This document shows, one piece after another, positions 56,205 to 64,000 of a stretch of 64,000 nucleotides of DNA. The number at the start of each line of letters is the position of its first letter. Position 1 is the stretch's first letter. Position numbers and translations under genes: made by a program. The notes under the pieces are model-generated. The model saw nothing but the letters and a program-made list of their open reading frames with translations, was not told the DNA's origin and searched no databases. This DNA is from Podocnemis expansa (Eukaryota; Chordata; Testudines; Podocnemididae): NCBI GenBank assembly GCA_007922195.1, contig ML682231.1:353948-417947 (forward strand), given 5' to 3'.

Positions 56205-56620
56205 CAGGGCTGGCTCAACTGATGAGCAAATATGGCAAAAGGCTTTGGGGGCCGCTGCCTTAGGGGTGGCTGCAGCATCATGTGGGGGTCATTACAGGCT
56301 GGCTTAGACACCAGAACTGCACTCTTGCCACTCCCTGAGTTGTCCACTCCAACCCTGGGGGAGAAGCAGGCCAGCCCATAGGTCGGGCTCTGCTTTCTAG
56401 CCCTGCCTTTGGGCTGGCCCTCCCCGACCCTAGGGAGGAACAGCCAGCCCAGGGGAGGGGCAGGAGAGGAGAACCCCACTTCTGGGCTGGCCTGTTCCCT
56501 GTCCTGGGGATGGGGCGAGTTGACTGGAGTTGAGGCTGGATTCTGTGTCTCGCCTGGGGGGGGGGGCGGCACAAAACCAAAAGCTGGCTCGGGACACCAC
56601 AACCCCTTTAGCTTGCCCTG
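56205..56620. mobile_element. hAT-type MITE next to the DIRS element
   Basis: It starts CAGGGCTGGCTCAAC and ends TTTAGCTTGCCCTG (inverse CAGGGCAAGCTAAA). The flanks are TTTAGGAG (56197-56204) and TTTTGGCG (56621-56628), six of eight matching. It is GC-rich and non-coding. The DIRS element begins about 10 bp later. Confidence 0.65.
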
Positions 56621-56636
56621 TTTTGGCGAAGAAGAG

Positions 56637-56830
56637 TTTACTTACCTGTAACCAGTGTTCTTCGAGAGGTATTGCTCCTGGCCATTCCCCCGTAGGTGTC
56701 TGCATACCACGTGCACAGCACGCTGGAATTTTTTTCCCTTAGAGTACCCGTAGGGCCAGCTGTAGCGCCCCCTGGAGTGGTGCCTTCGCCGCTTCCCATA
56801 TAGCGTCCAGCCGGCCCCTCCTCTCCTCAG
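56637..56830. repeat. DIRS left inverted terminal repeat
   Basis: It is the inverse of 62375-62552 over roughly 180 bp, with landmarks GAGTACCCGTAGGGCC, GCGCCCCCTGGAGTGG and GCCGGCCCCTCCTCTCCTC on both. Confidence 0.93.
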
Positions 56831-56875
56831 TTCCTTCCATCCTTATTCCAATGCGGGGAGGTGGGAGGGAATGGA

Positions 56876-56985
56876 ATGGCCAGGAGCAACACCTCTCGAA
56901 GAACACTGGTTACAGGTAAGTAATCTCTTCTTCTTCTTTGAGTGATTGCTCCTGTCCATTCCCCCGTAGGTGAGTATCTAGCCTT
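56876..56985. repeat. DIRS internal complementary region
   Basis: The first part (56876-56921) is the reverse complement of the left end 56641-56686, one mismatch in about 45. The second part (56931-56973) matches the reverse complement of the right end, sharing GAGTGATTG, CTCCTGTCCATTCCCC and GTAGGTG. Having both ends abutted is the hallmark template for circle closure in DIRS replication. Confidence 0.9.
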
Positions 56986-57004
56986 ACCTCGGAGGTGGGA
57001 GGAA

Positions 57005-58435
57005 TCAACGGCCTGCCGACTGCAACACCGCTCTACCCACGGCCGCATCCTGCTGAGCCTGCTGGGTGATGGTGTAGTGTTGTGCAAATGTATGTGGGGA
57101 GGACCACGTCGCCGCCTTGCAGATATCGGTGACCAGAACTCCTGCCAGGAAAGCTGTCGATGCCGCCTGTGCTCTGGTCAAGTGGGCGTTCACCCTTGGC
57201 GGGTACTTTCCCTCTAGCTTGTAGTGCTCCTTAATACATGCTACAATCCAGGAGGCAATTCTCTGTGAAGAGACAGGTTGGCCCTTCATTCTTTCTGCAA
57301 CAGGTATGAAGAGTTGCGTTGTCTTGCGGAAAGGCTTCGCCCTTTCAATATAGAAGGCTAACGCCCTTCGCACGTCCAAAGTGTGGAGACACCTATCCTC
57401 CTCTGTGATGTGAGGTTTAGGCTGGAAGATCGGTAAGCAAATGTCCTGGTTCAGATGAAACTGTGACACCACCTTAGGCCTAAAAGCCGGGTGGGGGCGT
57501 AACTGAACCTTGTCTTTACAAAATAGAGTATACGGCGGTTCAGCTGACAAAGCCCGTAACTCTGATACTCTCCTAGCCGACGTGACTGCTACCAAAAATG
57601 CCACGTTCCACGAAAGGTAGAGCAAGGAGCATGTCGCCAAGGGCTCGAACAGCGGCTTTATGAGTCTAGATAGGACTAAGTTCAGGTCCCATTGCACTGC
57701 TGGTGGTTTGATCAGTGGGTACAACTTAGACAGACCTTTCAAAAACCGTTTAACTATAGGTATTGTGAACAAGGAAGAATGCTCCGAGGTGCGGCAGAAG
57801 GCTGAGATAGCCACCAAATGGACCTTAAGGGAAGCTACAGACAATCCCAAAACTTTCAAATACCATAAGTAATCTAGGAGTCTCTGAACAGGAGGAGTGA
57901 AGGGGTCCCACCCCTTGTCCGTGGACCACTGAGCAAACTTCCGCCACTTGGCCTTGTATGACACTCTGGTGGAATGTTTCCTGCTACCACAGAGAATCCT
58001 CTGCACCAGAGAGGAGCATAATTGCTTGCCTCTTGTTAGCCAAGAAGGATCCACCCGTGGAGGTGCAAGGCCTCCAGGTTGAGGTGAAGCAAGCAGCCAT
58101 TGTCCTGGGTCAAGAGGTCCTGTCTCCGAGGGAGCTGGATCGGGCTGTGAATTGCCAGTCTCACGAGGGTCAAGAACCAGTGCTGCCTCAGCCAAGCTGG
58201 TGCTATTAGAATGACCTGGGCCCTTTCTGTTCTTATCCTCTGCGACACCTTGGGCACTAATGGGGTCAGGGGGAAGGCGTAGAGTAGCTGACCTGACCAT
58301 GGAATGTTGAAAGCGTTTGCAAGGGAGCCCGGAATGTGACCCGTGAATGAACAGAACTCTGGGCACTTCTTGTTGACCTCGGAAGCGAATAGGTCCAGAT
58401 GGGGATGACCCCACCCTTTGGAAGAGGTCCTCCAC
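57005..58435 (-). CDS. DIRS tyrosine recombinase
   Basis: A 476-codon frame whose last 350 residues are a tyrosine recombinase. The core-binding part is STRVSYKAKWRKFAQW and LSVASLKVHLVAISAF. The catalytic domain has Arg in TSARRVSELRAL, the H-x-x-R pair in NAHLTRAQAAS, and the nucleophile Tyr in PHTFAQHYTI near the end. All four key residues of the R-H-R-Y set are present, so the frame may still be functional. The enzyme would join the circular DNA intermediate to the target. The first ~125 residues overlap the end of the RNase H frame in another register, so the true start is uncertain. Confidence 0.9.
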   Translation of the reverse strand: MEDLFQRVGSSPSGPIRFRGQQEVPRVLFIHGSHSGLPCKRFQHSMVRSATLRLPPDPISAQGVAEDKNRKGPGHSNSTSLAEAALVLDPRETGNSQPDPAPSETGPLDPGQWLLASPQPGGLAPPRVDPSWLTRGKQLCSSLVQRILCGSRKHSTRVSYKAKWRKFAQWSTDKGWDPFTPPVQRLLDYLWYLKVLGLSVASLKVHLVAISAFCRTSEHSSLFTIPIVKRFLKGLSKLYPLIKPPAVQWDLNLVLSRLIKPLFEPLATCSLLYLSWNVAFLVAVTSARRVSELRALSAEPPYTLFCKDKVQLRPHPAFRPKVVSQFHLNQDICLPIFQPKPHITEEDRCLHTLDVRRALAFYIERAKPFRKTTQLFIPVAERMKGQPVSSQRIASWIVACIKEHYKLEGKYPPRVNAHLTRAQAASTAFLAGVLVTDICKAATWSSPHTFAQHYTITQQAQQDAAVGRAVLQSAGR

Positions 58436-58441
58436 TACTTC

Positions 58442-59137
58442 TCAATTCAGCGACCATTCGTAGGTCATAAACCTCCTGCTGAGCCCATCTGCTAAGCAAT
58501 TTTGGAAGCCCGGTACGTAAGAAGCCACAGGGCGAATCCTGTGGAGAATGCAAAACTCCCAAAGCTCCATTGCCTCCTGGCACAGCTGCCTTGAATGAGC
58601 AACCCCTTGTCTGTTGATATAAAACATCACAGAAGTGTTGTCCATCCGTATAGACACTATCCTCTCTTCTAGCGCCTCTCGAAACACCGTGCAGGCCAGG
58701 CGAACAGCTCTGAGCTCTTTGATAGTGATGTGTAAGAGCATATGCTTGTCCTCCCAAAGGCCTTGCATTCTGAGATGCCCCAAATGTGCCCCCCAGTCCT
58801 GGTCTGACGCATCCGTTATGAGGCAGAGTGACGGGCGAGTGGAGCGGAAGGGGACTCTGGAGCATAGGTTGGCCTCTCGACTCCACCACATAAGGGACTT
58901 CTGCACTGGTGCTGGTACGGTGACCATCCCGTCCAGACTGTCCCTTCCTGGATGGAACACGCTCGCCAACCATAACTGCAGCGGGCGCATGCGGAGGCGG
59001 GCATGCTCCACAACAAACGTGCATGCTGCCATAAGACCCAGCAGTCGGAGGCATTCCCTGACGGAGGTTATTGGAAACTTTGCTAAGGAGTCCACCAACC
59101 GTCTTATCGTCTGGGAGTGGGTTAATGGGAGACTCAC
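58442..59137 (-). CDS. DIRS RNase H domain
   Basis: A 231-codon frame. SVRECLRLLGLMAACTFVV is the RT-RNase H connection. SLCLITDASDQDWGAHLG holds the first Asp, ITIKELRAVRLACTVF the Glu, IRMDNTSVMFYINRQG the second Asp, and VPGFQNCLADGLSRRF the last Asp with the usual N.LAD.LSR ending. This is the RNase H of the DIRS polyprotein, in a different frame from the recombinase. Confidence 0.88.
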   Translation of the reverse strand: MSLPLTHSQTIRRLVDSLAKFPITSVRECLRLLGLMAACTFVVEHARLRMRPLQLWLASVFHPGRDSLDGMVTVPAPVQKSLMWWSREANLCSRVPFRSTRPSLCLITDASDQDWGAHLGHLRMQGLWEDKHMLLHITIKELRAVRLACTVFREALEERIVSIRMDNTSVMFYINRQGVAHSRQLCQEAMELWEFCILHRIRPVASYVPGFQNCLADGLSRRFMTYEWSLN

Positions 59138-59967
59138 CTCTGGCTGTCACCGAGTCCAGGACTGCCCAAATAAACTCTGTCCTTTGAGTTGGCTGCAACC
59201 TTGACTTTTGGGTGTTTATCAGCAGACCCAGATGAGTGAATAGGGACTGCACCACCTACAAGTGAGGCAGCACCTCCTGCTCCAAGCGACCTGAGACCAA
59301 CCAGTCGTCGAGATATGGAAAGAGAGTGACCCTGTGCCGTCTGAGGAATGCCGCCACCACTGCGAGGCACTTTGTGAATACTCGAGGCGCTGCTGAGAGG
59401 CCGAATGGGAGAACAGCAAATTGCAAGTGTCTTTGGCCTACAACGAACCGCAGAAATTTCTTGTGCTTGGGGTTGATTGCAATATGGAAATATGCGTCCT
59501 GTAGGTCTAGGGCAACGTACCAATCGCCCGAATCCTGAGCGGGAATGATCGAGGACAGGGATACCGTATGAAAAAGGGGCTTTCAAAGAAAACGGTTGAG
59601 GTTCCGTAAGTCCAGGATAGGCTGTAAACCCCCCTTCGCCTTGGGGATAAGGAAATAGCAGGAATAGAACCCCTGGCCCTCCCTGCCCATTGGAACCTCC
59701 TCCACTGCCCCTTTCTGCAACAAGATCTGGACCTCCTGGAGCAGCAACTGCTCGCGTACCCGGCCCCTGAAAGAGGGTTGGGTGGGGGGGGGGCAACAGG
59801 GGTAACGAAGAAAATTGGAGGGAATAACCCTCCTGTATAGTTCGAAGCACCCATCTGTCCGAAGTTATCTGCAGCCACTCCGGCAGGAAGCGGGATAATC
59901 TGTTTGCAAACAAAGGGAGTCTCTGTATCTGCTGGTATTGGTAGTTTGCCCTGGGGCTGTCCTTCAA
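59138..59967 (-). pseudogene. DIRS reverse transcriptase, frameshifted
   Basis: The start reads ANRLSRFLPEWLQITSDRWV then EGYSLQF, the usual DIRS RT entry. The middle switches frame: KGGLQPIL-like text near 59620 and FPYLDDWLVS at about 59285-59315 are in different registers from the longest frame. The catalytic YLDD itself is present. The end (LLINTQKSRLQPTQRTEFIW) is at about 59160-59230. At least two frameshifts, one near a G/C homopolymer at about 59790, make this copy unable to give a single RT product. Confidence 0.85.
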
Positions 59968-60258
59968 AAGGTCTTTCTAGGGGCTGACAACTGCCGAGAG
60001 CCCCCCTTGATTATTGGATTGGCATCCAGCACCCCTATGGCCACCCCTATTTCATCTCCGGTCATAGTCCAATCGGCGGTGGTATGTCCGAGGCAGAGGC
60101 AATCGTTTGAAGGGCTGTCTCTGGGCCGCTGGAGTGTGAAGGCCCAGTGACTTAAGCAAAGCCCTCGAGTCCTTCAAGGTTTGCAGACGGGTGTCTGTTT
60201 GCTGGGAAAATAGCTCAGGCCCCTCAAACGGAAGGTCTTGAATGGTAGCTTGAACCTC

Positions 60259-61485
60259 CTACAGAAGACCCGAAGCTTGCAGCCATGAACTCCTCCGCAT
60301 GGTGATCCCCGAGGCCATGTTGTGAGCTGCCGCATCTGCTGCATTCAGGGCTGATTGCAAAAGCGCCTTGGAGACCACTTTTCCCTCCTTGATGGAGGCC
60401 GCCAGTTCAGACCTAGAGTTCTGGTCCAAAGAGTCCGAAAACTTCTCTAGGGAAGACCAGGCGTTGAAGACGTATCTGCTGAGGATCGCCTGTTGGTTTG
60501 CAATCCTGAGCTGCAACCCCCCTGTCAAATAGATCTTGTGCCTGAACAGGTCTAATTTCTTTGCCTCCTTGGATTTGAGCGTAGGTCCTGGATGGCCCTG
60601 CTGTTCTCGCTCATTGGCAGCAGCCACCACTAAGGAGTCCAGAACTGGGTGAGAGTAAAAATGTTCATATCCCTTAGAAGGGACAAAGTACTTCCTCTTT
60701 GCCCACTTTACCGTAGGGGGAATCAAGGCTGGCATGTGCCATAAGGCTTTTGTGGTGCTCTGCACAGTCTTAATAAAAGGGAGTGCAATACGATTTGGGC
60801 CCTCCGGGAGGAGAATATCCACCAGGGGATCAGTGTCCTCTGATATTTCCTCCTCTTGTAAGTTAAAGCCCCTGGCCACCCTGCGAAGGAGCTCTTGGTG
60901 GGCCTTGGCATCATCCGGGATAGTCACCAGCTTGGTTCCCGCCACCACCTCGTCAGGAGGTGACGATGACAATTCCTCCAATTCAGGGCCCCTGGGTTGG
61001 GCCTCAGATGGTGCACTGTGACCCCCACTGGCCAGACTGGCACAATCCTGCTCACCCCCCAGCGACTCAATGTCCGAAATTTCGCCGGAATCCAGCAGGG
61101 CAGTGGCGGTGAAGGGCGGTGGTGGCCGAGACCCTGACCCCAATGTTGGGGCAGCTGGTCTGGATCCCTGGTCCTGCTGAAAAGCCCAAGGTGTCCAAAA
61201 AGTCCACTGGACGCCAGGCTGCCAACCAGTCCACTGAGGATGGAACGGTGGGGCCAACTGAACCGGTTGGGAAGGTGGTGCGGTACCGCGATGGGACCTC
61301 CCATTCCCGACCCCTACCGAGCTTGCGGACTGGCTGCTCCTCGGGGACCACGGAGGGGCTGCAGTCGACGGTGCCGGGGAATGGTGCCGACCACCACCCT
61401 GGGCCTCCCGGTGCCAACGAGCTGGGGAGCTCTCCGCTCGAGACAGTACTGGCGACCGGTACCGTGGGGCTCCTGTCGTGGCCAC
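60259..61485 (-). CDS. DIRS Gag-like protein, C-terminal part
   Basis: A 408-codon frame. The N-terminal 230 residues are Pro/Ser-rich and acidic. The C-terminal part is ordered, with TTKALWHMPALIPPTVKWA, KGYEHFYSHPVLDSLVV, AILSRYVFNAWSSLEKFSD and ALNAADAAAHNMASGI. This matches the capsid-like region of vertebrate DIRS Gag as I know it (ending in ..AADTAAR.MA..). It lies directly upstream of RT in the same transcript direction. Confidence 0.8.
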   Translation of the reverse strand: MATTGAPRYRSPVLSRAESSPARWHREAQGGGRHHSPAPSTAAPPWSPRSSQSASSVGVGNGRSHRGTAPPSQPVQLAPPFHPQWTGWQPGVQWTFWTPWAFQQDQGSRPAAPTLGSGSRPPPPFTATALLDSGEISDIESLGGEQDCASLASGGHSAPSEAQPRGPELEELSSSPPDEVVAGTKLVTIPDDAKAHQELLRRVARGFNLQEEEISEDTDPLVDILLPEGPNRIALPFIKTVQSTTKALWHMPALIPPTVKWAKRKYFVPSKGYEHFYSHPVLDSLVVAAANEREQQGHPGPTLKSKEAKKLDLFRHKIYLTGGLQLRIANQQAILSRYVFNAWSSLEKFSDSLDQNSRSELAASIKEGKVVSKALLQSALNAADAAAHNMASGITMRRSSWLQASGLL

Positions 61486-61566
61486 AATTGCTGGTGGTAC
61501 CGGAGAATGTTGCTGTGACCGTGGTACTGCTACTGGCCAATGTCTCTTCGGCTCTGGAGAAGGAGC

Positions 61567-62250
61567 TCAGAGCGGTATGGGTTTTCCTCGTGATGGCACC
61601 GCTCTGCGAGGTGCCGGAGGCGGCGGCCCCAGTACCGCCAAAACAGGTTGCTCCGCCAAACTCTGCGCTACCTCAAATGCCTCTGGAGTGGAAGGCAGCA
61701 GGATGTCCTCCTCCAAAATGTCCCTAGTGGGGGAGGATACCAAGACCGGGCTAGGTTGGCTAATAGCCGGCACCGCATGAGAGGAGTGGGAATCAGCCAG
61801 GCCAACCCGGCTCTGACTAGGCTCCTTGCGGGGCACCGTCTCTCTCTCTGTCCTCTTCTTCTTCTTAGCCGGTGCTGGGGACAGTGAGCGGTGCCGTTTC
61901 TGGCTACCAGAGTCTGAGTCCTTAAGTGGTTTAGCGCACCGATGCTCCTGCTCCGCTGTCAGTGCCAAGGACAGCGGTGCACTTTGCACTGACAGTGCCA
62001 TACTTGAGCTCATCTCCACAGGGGCAGGCTGCAAGGCTTCCTCCATCATGTGGAGTTTAAGCCGCTGAACTCTATCCTTCTGAGTTCTGGGTTTGAAACT
62101 CCGACAGATCTTGCTCTTCTCAGCAAGATGGGCTTCCCTGAGGCACAGGAGACAGGAGCTATGTGGCTCATCCACAGGCATTGGCCTCTTACTTCTGAGG
62201 CATGTCTCGAACCCCAGCATAGCCTGACCCCGAGCCTGGGGTGGGAGCAA
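61567..62250 (-). CDS. DIRS Gag-like protein, N-terminal part
   Basis: A 227-codon frame. SSCLLCLREAHLAEKSKIC resembles the Cys/His cluster at the start of DIRS Gag (C-x2-C-x4-H-x6-C). A basic nuclear-type run follows (KKRHRSLSPAPAKKKKRTE), then a Pro-rich segment. It is separated from the 60259-61485 frame by a short frame change, so the two are probably one broken Gag. Confidence 0.78.
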   Translation of the reverse strand: MLPPQARGQAMLGFETCLRSKRPMPVDEPHSSCLLCLREAHLAEKSKICRSFKPRTQKDRVQRLKLHMMEEALQPAPVEMSSSMALSVQSAPLSLALTAEQEHRCAKPLKDSDSGSQKRHRSLSPAPAKKKKRTERETVPRKEPSQSRVGLADSHSSHAVPAISQPSPVLVSSPTRDILEEDILLPSTPEAFEVAQSLAEQPVLAVLGPPPPAPRRAVPSRGKPIPL

Positions 62251-62374
62251 ACTAAACTACTAAACTTTAACTATAATACTAACTAACTACAACAATTAAT
62301 TGGTACTCCGTAGGCGAAAACTCGCCGCGGGAAAAACTGCTTAAGCAGCACTAGTTCCAGCGACTGTCAGGGCG

Positions 62375-62552
62375 GTAAAGAAGGAACTGAGGAGAGGAGG
62401 GGCCGGCTGGATGCTATATGGGAAGCGGCGAAGGCGCCACTCCAGGGGGCGCTACAGCCGGCCCTACGGGTACTCTAAAAGTAAAAAATTCTGGCGTGTC
62501 GTGCAGACACCTACAGGGGAATGGACAGGAACAATCACTCGAAGAAGAAAGA
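62375..62552. repeat. DIRS right inverted terminal repeat
   Basis: It pairs with 56637-56830. The outermost part (ACACCTACAGGGGAATGG, AACAATCACTCGAAGAAG) also pairs with the internal complementary region. Confidence 0.92.
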
Positions 62553-62559
62553 CACTATC

Positions 62560-63300
62560 TGCTCACAATCCCTCTGAGAAATATACATATACAAGTTGAC
62601 AAACAAAAAAACTAAGGCAGCCAAATTAACTTCTAAAAGACTTGGCCATAAATGTAACAGACTTATTTTAGAGTTATTAGTAGATACACCTCACTGTTTT
62701 CCCTTTTTTCCTCATTATTTCTAAATGTATTAAACCATGCCGGCCCCCAGTGCAGACCCTTGGAGAAAACCACTGTTTACATCTTTCCACTCTGAAAACA
62801 GACCATTTATTCCTACCCCTTATTTCCTATCTTTTACTCAGTTACTCATCTAGGAGAGTTTTCCTCTTATTCCATGACTACCTACTTTGCTTATGAACCT
62901 TTTGATATGTCTACACCATGGGCTTAAGTCGACTTAAGGCCCTTTAAGTCAATCCCAGTCTACATTTGGAAGCCCAATTCTAGAATTACACTGAAATTTA
63001 GAATAGCCAAAATGGATTTTACTGAGCTGGTTTCAAGGATAAGGGCCCTAGTCCAGAATCTGACCATGGATAAATCAAAACAAATTAATTTCTTTATGGA
63101 ACTTCTGGAATGAGAAGAGGTATACAGAGTTCAAGTATTCACAACAATTTTTATTGCAAACAACAGAAAGCATATAATTAAGAACACCGATAAATGTATA
63201 ATAAAATAATAGAGTAAACATTAATGCATTCAGCAAATCCTGTACAGCTCAGAACAAGCAATAACCAGTTATGATTTCTATTAAAACTATAAAATAGCTT
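62560..63300. other. Intronic stretch with a MITE remnant
   Basis: TTGATATGTCTACACC followed by GGGCTTAAGTCGACTTAAGG at 62902-62945 resembles the start of the palindrome-rich MITE family of 30666-31026. Nothing else was recognised. Confidence 0.4.
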
Positions 63301-63925
63301 ACAGATTACAGCCTGTGAGAGGAGGTGGCTGCTGCAGGTGCTGGTGGTGAGGGCACCCTGAGCAGTCTGGCCCCCCCACCATACTACCAGCTCTGGAGCT
63401 CATCAGGCTATGTGGGGAGCCACCACTGGTGAGCATAGCTGTGGCCCCACTCTCAAAGAGTTTCAGCCACTTCGCCCCCGGGCCCCCCACAAGGCCAAGG
63501 AGCAGGCCGTTCAGGCTGGTGGTGGGGGGCAGGGGTGAAGCAACGGAAACTCTTTGGGAGCGGGGTGGGCCACTCCAGAGCCTCGACCCCACATGCCGCA
63601 GTTCAGCGCTGGTCCTCACTGCCTCCGGGGAGGCACGGCCAGCTGAGGGTAGGCTGGGCTCTGCTCCGCTTCCCTGTGGTGAAGCCGGGTGGGCAGAGCA
63701 GCCTCCAGCCCCCGTTGCCCCCCCGGGAAGTTGGGAGGGAGGGCTTAGGGCCCCTTCCCTGGCCTCCAGAGAGTCTGTGCAGGCTCAGTGAGAGCTGACT
63801 CTGAGCAGGAGTTTCAAAAACTCCCTGCTCAGAGTCACTGCCTGGGCAAGGACTGCAGCTGCCAGCTGTGCTCAGCCAACAGCCTTCCCTGCGCCAGGCG
63901 GCTGCGTAGCTTAGAGGGAACATTG
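63301..63925. repeat. GC-rich block, probable repeat
   Basis: GC-rich text ending CTTAGAGGGAACATTG, an end I associate with dispersed sauropsid repeats; this is weak. Several open frames on both strands overlap and share no domain. Confidence 0.35.
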
Positions 63926-63931
63926 CATCCC

Positions 63932-64000
63932 TGGGTATGTCTGCACTGTGTCCAATGCAGACATACCCTGAAGTCGACTTAATAAGGTCGACTTAAAGTC
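63932..64000. mobile_element. Start of a TATGTCTGCACTG/AAGTCGACTT MITE, cut by window end
   Basis: GGGTATGTCTGCACTG is followed shortly by its near-inverse CAATGCAGACATACCC, then GAAGTCGACTTAATAAGG and its repeat. It is the same vocabulary as 30666-31026 and 62902-62945. Confidence 0.55.

Larger units (their letters stand above)
56637..62552 (-). mobile_element. DIRS-type tyrosine-recombinase retrotransposon
   Basis: Read from right to left it has Gag-like frames, reverse transcriptase, RNase H and a tyrosine recombinase. It is bounded by inverted, not direct, terminal repeats (62375-62552 and 56637-56830), and carries an internal complementary region at 56876-56985. That plan is specific to DIRS elements, which integrate through a circular form by site-specific recombination rather than with an integrase. 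No target duplication is expected or seen. Only a few frameshifts are present, so it is fairly young. No methyltransferase frame was noticed. Confidence 0.93.

Noticed and set aside
56198..56742. Open frames of 70-134 codons at 56.2-56.7 kb
   Set aside because: GC-rich MITE and DIRS terminal repeat; several overlapping registers, no domain.
60734..61780. Plus-strand frames of 92-202 codons opposite the DIRS Gag
   Set aside because: Antisense shadows of the GC-rich Gag coding region.
63299..63923. Possible coding exon in the GC-rich block near the right edge
   Set aside because: Frames open on both strands, no recognised domain, and an end typical of a dispersed repeat.

Overview
The window is vertebrate nuclear DNA, AT-rich, and almost all of it is intron and transposable elements. 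Five short blocks on the minus strand (7865-7937, 19436-19577, 20165-20236, 21006-21123, 27482-27593) are bounded by splice sites, join in phase, and together read as one stretch of a myosin motor domain. I recognise this as MYO16 (unconventional myosin XVI). The gene runs right to left; its upstream exons lie beyond position 64000 and its downstream exons before position 1. No other cellular gene was recognised. The repeat mix (CR1 LINEs, Penelope-like elements, a DIRS-type element, a Ty3/gypsy element, a Tigger/pogo element, and many hAT-like MITEs with 8-bp target duplications) points to a sauropsid, most likely a turtle. That assignment is inference.

Left part, 1-27.6 kb: a decayed hAT/ZMYM-type transposase fragment on the minus strand at the left edge (1-1450), then introns holding microsatellites, LTR-like copies, a hAT element nested inside another (9463-9936), Penelope 3'-tail fragments (11.7-12.6 kb), the MYO16 exons, several MITEs, and an antisense CR1 region (23.87-27.06 kb). 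Two small hAT elements with perfect 8-bp duplications sit in or beside that CR1 region.

Right part, 27.6-64 kb: one intron, or the 5' portion of one, of more than 36 kb. It holds hAT families with clear target duplications (28.7-30.2, 37.3-40.0 and 56.2-56.6 kb), and an unrecognised 164-codon reading frame at 40.4 kb. From 45.12 to 56.15 kb there is a Russian-doll structure. A Tigger/pogo DNA transposon with TA-flanked terminal repeats is split by a Ty3/gypsy retrotransposon (about 45.99-50.60 kb) and by a rearranged Penelope element (50.6-54.54 kb). The Penelope element is itself split by a 1.49-kb TA-flanked element carrying a long pyrimidine-rich minisatellite. A DIRS-type tyrosine-recombinase retrotransposon (about 56.64-62.55 kb, minus strand) follows, complete with inverted terminal repeats and an internal complementary region.

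The elements do not work together. The layout is a record of successive insertions into MYO16 introns. The most notable structures are the nested Tigger/gypsy/Penelope/minisatellite locus, the structurally complete DIRS element, the inversion inside the Penelope element, and a microsatellite that forms the polypyrimidine tract of a MYO16 splice acceptor.
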